From Microvirga alba (GTDB lineage: Bacteria; Pseudomonadota; Alphaproteobacteria; Rhizobiales; Beijerinckiaceae): a DNA stretch of 64,000 nucleotides. Made by a program: the position numbers and the translations under genes. Of this stretch, positions 1 through 6,917 are shown piece after piece (within the stretch, counting starts at the first letter, position 1; each line of letters starts with the position of its first letter). The DNA lies in contig NZ_JADQDO010000005.1 in the NCBI RefSeq assembly GCF_015694465.1, positions 124,001-188,000 on the forward strand. Direction: 5' to 3'. The notes under the pieces were generated by a model that ran no database searches, was not told the origin of the DNA, and saw nothing but the letters and a program-made list of their open reading frames with translations.

Positions 1-2
1 CG

Positions 3-650
3 GCAACAGGCGCAAATGTGGAAGCGACGGCAGCGGTCGAGCCAGCGGCCGCCACCCCGCCGGCCGCCCCTGCCCGTAAGCCGCTCGACCTCAATTCGCT
101 TCGTCCGGTCGTCGCCTCCGCGACCGGCGCAAGCTCGACCACGACGCCCTCCTCCGGACCGGCTGTCCGCTGGCAGAAAGGCGCGGAACCTCTGCCCTTG
201 AACACCCAGGCCTACGCCGCGCTGCCGAGCGAGCCAGCTCCGAGCCAGCCCACGGCAGACCAGAAGGCGGCTTTGCAGGCCAAGATTGAAACGAAGACGG
301 CCGAGGTTGCGCCTCCGCCGGTTCCCGCGGCTCCGATCAAAACGGCAGCTTTGAAGGTCGAGGCTCCGAAGGCCGAGATCGCGGAACCGAAGAGGCCGGT
401 CATCACCGGTTGGGTGATCCAGCTCGGTGCGACCGATGACGAGAGCAAGGCAAAAGCCATGCTTGATTCCGCCCGCTCCCGTACGGGCAAGCTTCTGGCG
501 AAGGCTTCGCCCTTCACGGAGAAAGTCGCCAAGGACGGCAGCACCCTCTACCGCGCCCGCTTTTCCGGCTTCTCCGAATCCGGGGATGCCGAGCAGGCCT
601 GCAAGGCGCTGAAGAAGAGCGGCTTCGCCTGCTTCGCCTCGCGCGGCTGA
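3..650 (+). CDS. SPOR-domain protein, C-terminal part (probably a D-alanyl-D-alanine carboxypeptidase)
   Basis: The frame is open to the left edge of the window, so the true start lies upstream and only the C-terminal part is seen. The first half is a low-complexity Ala/Pro/Lys-rich linker. The last 75 or so residues form a SPOR domain: it opens GWVIQLGATDDESKAKAML and ends GFACFASRG, with the alternating strand-helix pattern of the family. SPOR domains bind denuded glycan strands of peptidoglycan, usually at the septum. In Hyphomicrobiales this arrangement of Pro/Ala linker plus C-terminal SPOR is common on PBP5-type D,D-carboxypeptidases, which is why I suggest that identity. The catalytic part is outside the window, so an FtsN- or DedD-like protein cannot be excluded. 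Confidence 0.7.
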   Translation, partial: ATGANVEATAAVEPAAATPPAAPARKPLDLNSLRPVVASATGASSTTTPSSGPAVRWQKGAEPLPLNTQAYAALPSEPAPSQPTADQKAALQAKIETKTAEVAPPPVPAAPIKTAALKVEAPKAEIAEPKRPVITGWVIQLGATDDESKAKAMLDSARSRTGKLLAKASPFTEKVAKDGSTLYRARFSGFSESGDAEQACKALKKSGFACFASRG

Positions 651-659
651 CGAATTTCC

Positions 660-687
660 GCGACGGCGCGCGTTTTTGCGCCGTCGC
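660..687. terminator. hairpin between convergent genes
   Basis: A perfect 10-bp stem, GCGACGGCGC with GCGCCGTCGC, encloses a T-rich loop. It lies between the convergent stops of the SPOR gene and the J-domain gene. No T-tract follows the stem on either side, so it is a weak candidate for an intrinsic terminator and may only protect the 3' ends. Confidence 0.4.
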
Positions 688-716
688 GTCCCAGTAACCG
701 GATCGCGCGTGGAGTA

Positions 717-1424
717 TCAGCGATGTCGGCTCAACAGAATTTCTCTCGCCTGATTGACCCGGGCCGCGAGATACGCCGTCCCCCCCTGGTCGGGGTGGAG
801 TTTCTTCATGAGCGTCCGATAAGCCTGTCGGATCTCGTCGACGCTCGCGCCCGGCTTAAGCCCCAGGATCTGGTAGGCTTCATCTTTCGACATCGCGCCC
901 GTTTGCGCCTGAGTGCGCGTCCGCGTGTCACGATCTCCCTGAGCGTCTTCACGCCAGCCGGAAAACCGGCGGTCAAGATAAGCCTGTAGGAGCGGAAGAC
1001 CCTCCGGGTCGAGCGAGCTGCATTCCTCATAGAGGCGGCGCAGGCTCGGCTGATCCAATCCCGACAGCCGGCGGCCAATAAAGGCCCCGGCGAGAACGGT
1101 GCCTTCGACCGCGCCGGTAGCGTGGTCGATTTCCATCTCGATCATTGCCGATCGGATACGCGAAAACCGGCTCGATGTGCCCCCTGCCGCTTTGCGCCAT
1201 GGCAGGTTGAGGCCGCTCCAGCCGAGCGCCCAGGCGCCGAACGCGCCCAACATCAGCGCCATATCGATCCTGCCCCGCAAGCCCAGGGCCACGGCAGCGC
1301 CGAGCGCGAGCACGCCGCCGACGATCTTGACCGCCTTCGCGACCGCAGCCGTGTCGGAGCGAATGAAGACCTTGCTCAGCCACCAGAGAAGAGCGGCAGC
1401 GGCGATCCCGTAAAGAAGCATCAT
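717..1424 (-). CDS. membrane-anchored J-domain protein
   Basis: The protein has 235 residues from the ATG at 1424, chosen because GGAGGGG sits about 10 bases upstream; longer frames to 1535 have no such signal. Two hydrophobic segments lie in the first 65 residues (MMLLYGIAAAALLWWL and VGGVLALGAAVALGL). The C-terminal 60 residues form a J-domain containing the diagnostic HPD at about 210-212 (KKLHPDQGG). J-domains stimulate the ATPase of DnaK-type Hsp70s, so the protein likely recruits DnaK to the inner membrane. The layout resembles DjlA/Tim14-type co-chaperones without being an obvious orthologue. It converges with the SPOR gene. Confidence 0.8.
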   Translation of the reverse strand: MMLLYGIAAAALLWWLSKVFIRSDTAAVAKAVKIVGGVLALGAAVALGLRGRIDMALMLGAFGAWALGWSGLNLPWRKAAGGTSSRFSRIRSAMIEMEIDHATGAVEGTVLAGAFIGRRLSGLDQPSLRRLYEECSSLDPEGLPLLQAYLDRRFSGWREDAQGDRDTRTRTQAQTGAMSKDEAYQILGLKPGASVDEIRQAYRTLMKKLHPDQGGTAYLAARVNQAREILLSRHR

Positions 1425-1628
1425 CGTCGTGTATCCCCTCCCGTCATGTGGGCGGAGATGCGTCGCTTGTAAATGCGTCTGAGGATGAAGATGGCCGGTT
1501 CCGCTCAACGAAACGAACCAAATGAATCTGTGCACGGGAGATGATCAATCCCGGCCTGCGCCCTGCGAAGTCTCTTCGACCCGCGCGGAGCGCACGGGCG
1601 GACCGTCTCAGACAGGAGACATAATCAC

Positions 1629-1997
1629 CTAATGCAGCAGGCGCGTGGGATTCCGTCGATTTTCACGCTCCCAGCTTTGCACCACGACGCCGTTGACACC
1701 GGAATCGTGCAGCCGGTCGCTCAGGTCCACGAAATGCCGCTCGGTCGTTTCCAGTTCGATTCCGACCTGATCGTCCTCGGCCGGTTCAAGCTCGGGCTCG
1801 AGTTCTGAAGCCGCATATCGCTCGTACGCCGCTGACATCTCGGCATAGGCAAAGGCCACAGGAAGAGTCCGAAAGATGGTGGAGAATTCCTCGTCCAGAG
1901 CGCCGGTTTCCAAGTCTCGCATTTGGACGAGATAGCCGTCCGCATGCTCGCATACTTCATAACGCCAGTGTCGGCCTTCGGATGCTGTTAGAAGCAT
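1629..1997 (-). CDS. conserved-looking hypothetical protein
   Basis: 122 residues. I chose the ATG at 1997 because GGAGG lies five bases upstream; an in-frame GTG at 2009 contains that ribosome-binding site and is therefore unlikely. The N-terminal half (EGRHWRYEVCEHADGYLVQMRDLETG) looks like small beta-strands. The middle is acidic (ELEPELEPAEDDQ). There is no signal peptide or membrane segment and I recognise no family. Codon usage matches the neighbours. It stands alone between the J-domain gene and the small secreted protein gene, all on the minus strand but widely spaced. Confidence 0.55.
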   Translation of the reverse strand: MLLTASEGRHWRYEVCEHADGYLVQMRDLETGALDEEFSTIFRTLPVAFAYAEMSAAYERYAASELEPELEPAEDDQVGIELETTERHFVDLSDRLHDSGVNGVVVQSWERENRRNPTRLLH

Positions 1998-2152
1998 GAC
2001 AACCTCCACTCAACTGAACTGCTAAGCCAATGCGAATCAGAGCTTTGCGGTTCCACGTCGGCGGTCACGAACGCGCTAGCGCCTGATCGTTCCTCTTTGA
2101 CACACGATCAGGCATGAATCCTTGATTTCGCGTAATACGGTCGGAGAATCCT

Positions 2153-2407
2153 CTACCGCTGGAAGCCGTAATCGGCCCGCACGCGGCCGCCGACCTTGAC
2201 CTTCGTGCCATTGCCGAGGTCCGTGAAGCCCTGATCGGCCCTTACAAAGTCTTGCTTTCCCGCCTGAGGCTTGGCCTTGAGCGGCTCCTTGCAGCCAGGC
2301 GGAAGCTGGACGCGCACGCCTGGCGGCACGTCGGGCATGCGGCACTCTTTCGCAACCGCGGAGCCTGTGCCGATCAGCAACAAGGCGAGGACGGGCAGAA
2401 CTTTCAT
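2153..2407 (-). CDS. small secreted protein, function unknown
   Basis: 84 residues from the ATG at 2407, with GAGGAG eight bases upstream. The N-terminus is a clear Sec signal peptide (MKVLPVLALLLIGTGSAVA, cleavage predicted after AVA). The mature part is short and basic, with two cysteines in KECRMPDVPPGVRVQLPPGCKEP that could form one disulfide, followed by a Gly/Val-rich tail (NGTKVKVGGRVRADYGFQR). I do not recognise the family. Its start lies just downstream of the DUF1489 stop, so it may share that transcript. Confidence 0.6.
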   Translation of the reverse strand: MKVLPVLALLLIGTGSAVAKECRMPDVPPGVRVQLPPGCKEPLKAKPQAGKQDFVRADQGFTDLGNGTKVKVGGRVRADYGFQR

Positions 2408-2433
2408 CAGAGGTCTCCTCAACCGTTCACGCA

Positions 2434-2871
2434 TCACAGCAGCCCAAGCTCTGCCAGCTGGCGGCGCATTTCTTCAGGCATTTTAGCAAGATCGCCTGTC
2501 TTGAGGTCAATGTCGCGGGGCGCGTCCTTCGCGGCGAGATAGCGCCAGCCCTGGAAGGGGCGATAGGGGCGCGGCTCGACGGGAACGACCTTTGGGTCAA
2601 GCACCAGGTGACAGCGCCCGATTCCGTCCGCATCGGTGAAGGGACGAACGTCGAGAAGCGCCTGACGGGCGGCGAGCTGGCCCTTGATGACCCAATAGAG
2701 CGATCCGCCGTCGAGCAACTCCTCGACACGTTTGGGCACCATGCGCGTCGTATGCGTCTGCTCGAAATCGCGGCCGAGCCGACGATGGAGCATACGGTTT
2801 TCCTCGATCCATTCCTCGAGGTCCGTGATCGACTCGCAGCCGACGCAGAGTTTGAGCAGGTGAAGAGACAT
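2434..2871 (-). CDS. DUF1489 family protein
   Basis: 145 residues. The start at 2871 gives the family's typical N-terminus MSLHLLKLCVGCESITDLEEW; an upstream in-frame start at 2931 would add an unrelated extension. Length and the conserved segments (MVPKRVEELLDGGSLYWVIKG, then RPYRPFQGWRYL) match DUF1489, a small cytosolic family found in alphaproteobacteria with no established function. It lies 56 bases from the end of the carboxylase gene on the same strand. Confidence 0.85.
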   Translation of the reverse strand: MSLHLLKLCVGCESITDLEEWIEENRMLHRRLGRDFEQTHTTRMVPKRVEELLDGGSLYWVIKGQLAARQALLDVRPFTDADGIGRCHLVLDPKVVPVEPRPYRPFQGWRYLAAKDAPRDIDLKTGDLAKMPEEMRRQLAELGLL

Positions 2872-2927
2872 CCGAAAAATTTCAATCACGTGTTGATGCA
2901 GGACAAAATCAGGCGATGCGCCGCATG

Positions 2928-4931
2928 TCACGCATCTGTTTTCAAAACGATCAACCGCGCGCCCTCGGCAACCTGAGCGCCGGGCTCGGCAGCGATTTCC
3001 GCCACTTCCCCGTCCGAGGGTGCGACAAGCGGGTGCTCCATCTTCATGGCCTCGACGACGGCAAGCCTCTGGCCCTTCTCGACTTTGTCGCCGGGCTTGA
3101 CGAAGACCGCAATCAATTTGCCGTGCATGGGGGCCTTGATGGTGCCGCCGCCATCCGCATGTTCGAGATCGACGTCGAAGGGGTCGTGCGGCGAAACGCG
3201 CGTCTGCCGGCCATGGCTGAGCACGATGACGCCGTCATCCGTCAGAACGAAGCGGCGCGGGTCCAAGGGCAGGTAGTCGTCGAGAAGATGAGACACGCCG
3301 TCGCCGAAGCGCACCGCGACATCGATCTCGGAATCGCCTGATACGGGCCGCGACCATTCCAGGGTCGCATCGGCGCGCTCACCATCGATGTTGAGTGAGA
3401 AACCCTGACGGCGCGGGCCCGCGAGTTGGAAGGCGTCGTGCTCGCCCCACGGCGACGGCACCGGCCCCTCGTAGATCGCAGCCTTGTAGTTCCGCTCCTC
3501 AAACTCATGCTCGATCAGCTTGAGCACGCCAAGCCGCACAGCTTCCGCATCCGTTTCGCGTTGGATCGCTCCGAGGCTGTCCATGTTGCGGTCGATGAAC
3601 CCGGTATCGAACTGTCCCGCCCTGAATTCCTTCGCCTCGCACAGCTTCTTCAGGAACGCGATGTTCGTTTTCGGCCCGGCGACGATTGTGTCCCCAAGCG
3701 CCCCCGCGAGCCGGTCTAATGCCTCGTCGCGGGTCGCGCCGTGCGCAATCACCTTGGCGATCATGGGATCGTAATAGGGCGAGACATCATCACCCGCCTC
3801 GACGCCGGTATCGATGCGAATCCCGTCGCCTTCAGGGAATTCGAGCGCCCAGAGCTTTCCGGTCGACGGCAGAAACTGCCTCTCCGGATCTTCCGCATAG
3901 AGGCGCGCCTCGACCGCATGACCGTGAATGGCAAGATCATCTTGCGTGAACGGCAGCGTCTCGCCCGATGCGACACGGAATTGCAGCTCCACGAGATCGA
4001 GCCCGGTGATCGCCTCCGTCACGGGATGCTCGACCTGAAGCCGCGTGTTCATTTCCATGAAATAGAAACGGTCGGGACGAAGCCCTTCGCGGCCGTCGGC
4101 GATGAACTCGATCGTGCCGGCGCCCACATAGCCGACAGCGCGCGCCGCCTCGACGGCCGCCTTGCCCATGATCGCGCGCATTTCCGGTGTCATGCCGGGT
4201 GCCGGCGCTTCCTCGATCACCTTCTGATGGCGGCGCTGCAACGAGCAATCGCGCTCGAAGAGATGGACGACGTTGCCGTGCGAGTCCGCGAAAACCTGAA
4301 TCTCGATATGGCGCGGCGAGAGGATGTATTTCTCGACCAGCACGCGCGGATCGCCGAAGGCGTTTTGCGCTTCGCGCTGCGCGCTCTCCAACGCGGCGTC
4401 GAAATCCGCCGCCTTGTCGACGCGCCGCATGCCCTTGCCACCACCGCCCGCCACCGCCTTGATGAGAACCGGATAGCCGACCTCATAAGCCTTCTGGCGC
4501 AGGAAATCCGGGTCCTGCTTCGAGCCGTGATAGCCGGGCACGACCGGCACATGGGCCTGCTGCACCAGCGCCTTCGCCGCATCCTTCAACCCCATCGCCT
4601 TGATGGCCGAGGCGGGAGGACCGACGAAAACGATACCGTTTTCCGCGCAAGCCTGGGCAAACTCTGCGCGTTCCGACAAGAAGCCGTAGCCCGGATGGAT
4701 CGAAGCCGCGCGGGTGCGTTTGGCGACTTCGATGATGCGGTCGATCCGCAGATAACTCTCCCGCGCTGCCGGTGGGCCGATGAGATGGGCCTCGTCGGCC
4801 ATTTGTACGAACAGCGCATCCGCATCCGCATCCGAATGGACGGCGATGGTGCGCATGCCCAGCCGCTTGGCGGTTCGGATGATGCGGCACGCGATTTCAC
4901 CGCGATTGGCGATCAGGACACTCTCAAGCAT
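2928..4931 (-). CDS. acyl-CoA carboxylase alpha subunit (biotin carboxylase plus BCCP; methylcrotonyl/propionyl type)
   Basis: 667 residues from the ATG at 4931, which follows a GGAGGGATGG ribosome-binding site. Order of domains: N-terminal biotin-carboxylase domain (ESVLIANRGEIACRIIRTAKRLG), ATP-grasp with the glycine-rich loop AVAGGGGKGMR and the FMEMNTRLQVEHPVTE motif, a middle BT-type linker, and a C-terminal biotinyl domain with EAMKMEH, the biotinylated lysine being about residue 630. It carboxylates biotin using ATP and bicarbonate; a separate beta subunit transfers the carboxyl group to an acyl-CoA. No beta subunit is encoded next to it, so the substrate (3-methylcrotonyl-, propionyl- or acetyl-CoA) is undecided. 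Architecture and length best fit the MccA/PccA group. It is divergent from mntH. Confidence 0.9.
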   Translation of the reverse strand: MLESVLIANRGEIACRIIRTAKRLGMRTIAVHSDADADALFVQMADEAHLIGPPAARESYLRIDRIIEVAKRTRAASIHPGYGFLSERAEFAQACAENGIVFVGPPASAIKAMGLKDAAKALVQQAHVPVVPGYHGSKQDPDFLRQKAYEVGYPVLIKAVAGGGGKGMRRVDKAADFDAALESAQREAQNAFGDPRVLVEKYILSPRHIEIQVFADSHGNVVHLFERDCSLQRRHQKVIEEAPAPGMTPEMRAIMGKAAVEAARAVGYVGAGTIEFIADGREGLRPDRFYFMEMNTRLQVEHPVTEAITGLDLVELQFRVASGETLPFTQDDLAIHGHAVEARLYAEDPERQFLPSTGKLWALEFPEGDGIRIDTGVEAGDDVSPYYDPMIAKVIAHGATRDEALDRLAGALGDTIVAGPKTNIAFLKKLCEAKEFRAGQFDTGFIDRNMDSLGAIQRETDAEAVRLGVLKLIEHEFEERNYKAAIYEGPVPSPWGEHDAFQLAGPRRQGFSLNIDGERADATLEWSRPVSGDSEIDVAVRFGDGVSHLLDDYLPLDPRRFVLTDDGVIVLSHGRQTRVSPHDPFDVDLEHADGGGTIKAPMHGKLIAVFVKPGDKVEKGQRLAVVEAMKMEHPLVAPSDGEVAEIAAEPGAQVAEGARLIVLKTDA

Positions 4932-5158
4932 GATCCATCCCTCCATCCGAAGCTCAAGGGCTCAGGTGTCGTTCAGCTAGAGCAAAACAAGGCGGCCTTG
5001 TCACGCCCCCTTCCCTTCCACCTTTCGGCGGCCGTGACGGCCAAGGTCTCCCCGTCTTTTCGGTCGTTCTGCGAAACTTGCCGAAAGAGCCGCGCCGCCT
5101 GGCCGAATATTTTCAAAAACGTCTCTTGCGGCGGCCTGCGCTTCCCGTTAGCTTCTTC

Positions 5159-5175
5159 TTGCAATTAATTCGCAA
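5159..5175 (+). promoter_or_regulatory. candidate metal-regulator (Mur/Fur-like) operator upstream of mntH
   Basis: TTGCAATTAATTCGCAA is an AT-rich imperfect dyad (outer TTGC/GCAA) followed by CTGCA, starting 31 bases before the mntH start. In rhizobia mntH is repressed by the manganese-responsive Fur-family protein Mur, whose sites are AT-rich dyads of this general look. The match is by eye only. Confidence 0.3.
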
Positions 5176-5189
5176 CTGCAGAAAGAGCC

Positions 5190-6536
5190 ATGGATCAGCC
5201 CGCCCCATCCTCCCTCACGCCCGAAGCCGGCTGGCGTCGCGGCCAGTTGATGCCGCCCTTGCCGGAGGTGAATCGGTCGATCGCGGTGCGGTCGGGCTCG
5301 ACCTGGAAGCGCGCGGCAGCCTTTTTCGGCCCCGGTTATCTCGTCGCCGTGGGCTATATGGACCCGGGCAACTGGGCCACATCCATCGCGGGCGGTTCGA
5401 AATACGGCTACGCCCTGCTCTCCATGGTGCTGATCTCCAATTTCATGGCGGTCATCCTGCAGGCCCTCTGCGCGCGCCTTGCCGTCGCCTCGGGCCGCGA
5501 CCTGGCGCAAGCCTGCCGCGACGCCTATCCGCGACCTGTCGCATGGGGGCTATGGGTGCTGGCCGAGCTGGCGATCTGCGCCACCGATCTCGCCGAGGTC
5601 ATCGGCACGGCGATCGGCCTCAATCTGCTCTTCGGCATCCCGCTTGAGATCGGCGTCGTCATCACCGCGCTCGACGTGTTTCTTATTCTCTATCTGCAGA
5701 AGCTTGGATTCCGCTGGGTCGAGGCTTTCATCATCACCCTGCTCGGCGTCATCGCCATCTGCTTCGGCATTCAGATCGCGCTTGCAAGCCCGCAATGGGG
5801 CGGCGTCATTCGCGGCTTCGCACCGACGACCGAGCTCTTCTCCAATCCGGACATGCTCTATCTCGCGCTCGGTATCCTCGGCGCGACGGTCATGCCGCAT
5901 AACCTCTACCTGCATTCGGGCATCGTACAGACGCGGGCCTATGGCGAGACCTTACCCGAGCGGCGGGAGGCGATGCGCTTCGCCACCCTCGACTCGACCA
6001 TCGCGCTGACCTTTGCGTTGACGATCAACGCGTCGCTCTTGATCCTCGCCGCCGCCGCGTTCCATCACACTGGACGCACGGAAGTCGCAGAACTGGGCGA
6101 TGCGCATTCCCTGCTGCAACCGCTGCTCGGCACAGCCATCGCGCCCATGCTGTTTGGGTTGTCGCTTCTGTGCTGCGGCCTGAACTCCACGGTCACAGCC
6201 ACCATGGCGGGCCAGATCGTCATGGAGGGCTTCATCAACTTCAAGATCGCGCCCTGGCTGCGCCGCCTCGTCACACGCGGCCTCGCGATCATCCCGGCGG
6301 CAGCCGTCACCATCGCCTATGGCGAGAGCGGCTCTGGAAAGCTCCTGATCTTCAGCCAGGTGGTCCTGAGCCTGCAACTCCCCTTCGCTGTCGTTCCGCT
6401 GGTGACCCTGACCGCCTCCAAGGCGAAGATGGGCGAACTCGTGGCGCCGCGCTGGCTCACCGCCCTCGCAGGCGTGATCGCGGCGATCATCATTGGGCTG
6501 AATCTCAAGCTCTTGCTGGATTTCGTGGTGGGGTGA
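5190..6536 (+). CDS. mntH: Nramp-family manganese/divalent metal transporter MntH
   Basis: 448 residues and about 11 transmembrane segments. The metal-binding DPGN motif of TM1 is at 58-61 ([12 protein letters not shown]) and the MPHN motif of TM6 at 235-238 ([13 protein letters not shown]), both intact and diagnostic for Nramp proton-coupled Mn(II)/Fe(II) importers of the inner membrane. The N-terminal cytosolic extension of about 40 residues is slightly longer than in E. coli MntH. The start at 5190 follows GAAAGAG. The gene is divergent from the carboxylase gene; the AT-rich dyad at 5159-5175 may make it manganese-responsive. Confidence 0.95.
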   Translation: MDQPAPSSLTPEAGWRRGQLMPPLPEVNRSIAVRSGSTWKRAAAFFGPGYLVAVGYMDPGNWATSIAGGSKYGYALLSMVLISNFMAVILQALCARLAVASGRDLAQACRDAYPRPVAWGLWVLAELAICATDLAEVIGTAIGLNLLFGIPLEIGVVITALDVFLILYLQKLGFRWVEAFIITLLGVIAICFGIQIALASPQWGGVIRGFAPTTELFSNPDMLYLALGILGATVMPHNLYLHSGIVQTRAYGETLPERREAMRFATLDSTIALTFALTINASLLILAAAAFHHTGRTEVAELGDAHSLLQPLLGTAIAPMLFGLSLLCCGLNSTVTATMAGQIVMEGFINFKIAPWLRRLVTRGLAIIPAAAVTIAYGESGSGKLLIFSQVVLSLQLPFAVVPLVTLTASKAKMGELVAPRWLTALAGVIAAIIIGLNLKLLLDFVVG

Positions 6537-6569
6537 GTGGATACGCGGGCGTTTCCACAGTTCCCCTGA

Positions 6570-6610
6570 TCATCCTTCGAGACGGTCGCTGCGCGACCTC
6601 CTCAGGATGA
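6570..6610. repeat. dispersed palindromic element (REP-like)
   Basis: An imperfect palindrome running from TCATCCTTCGAGACGGTCGC through a short TGC loop to GCGACCTCCTCAGGATGA. Elements of the form CCTCATCCTGAGGAG...CTCGAAGGATGA are scattered widely through genomes of this bacterial group. Here it forms the 3' end of the DUF2459 reading frame and contains its stop codon. I saw no second copy in the window. Confidence 0.6.
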
Positions 6611-6917
6611 GGTGGGACGCTTCGGGCCGCGCCTGCAGCGAAGCAGCGGTCGGGGTTGCCCGATAAAAGTCCGCGTCACCCCAGCCGACCTCGATCCAGT
6701 CGAATTGCCGAAACCGCGTTGCGACAGCTGCCAAGGGCGCGAGCGGGATGGCGAGGCCCGCATGATAGCCATTGCCGACGAGGAGGACGTCGATGCCATC
6801 CTCACCGGCCGGAAACAGCGCCGGATCACCCGGCCGCGCAGTGAGAATGATTGCCGCGAGGAACCCGAAGAGCAGCACCAGGCTGCCCTTCAACACACCT
6901 CGCAGGGCTCGCCTCAA
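6570..6917 (-). pseudogene. DUF2459 family protein, truncated by a palindromic repeat
   Basis: The frame starts at a TTG that overlaps the valS stop (TTGA), with GAAGGA just upstream inside the valS end, so it is probably translationally coupled. The 115 residues begin with a membrane anchor (LKGSLVLLFGFLAAIILTA) and continue with the DUF2459 signature around VGNGYHAGLAIPL and EVGWGDADFYRATPT. Family members run to roughly 200 residues or more. Here homology stops after RATPT, and the last 20 or so residues (ending ILRRSRSDRLEG) are encoded by the palindromic element. About half of the domain is missing, so the product is probably non-functional. The role of intact members is not established. 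Confidence 0.65.

Noticed and set aside
3741..5168. Long open frame (475 codons) on the plus strand opposite the carboxylase gene
   Set aside because: It is the antisense shadow of a clear ATP-grasp/biotin enzyme in GC-rich DNA; its translation is Arg/His/Asp-rich and has no family features.
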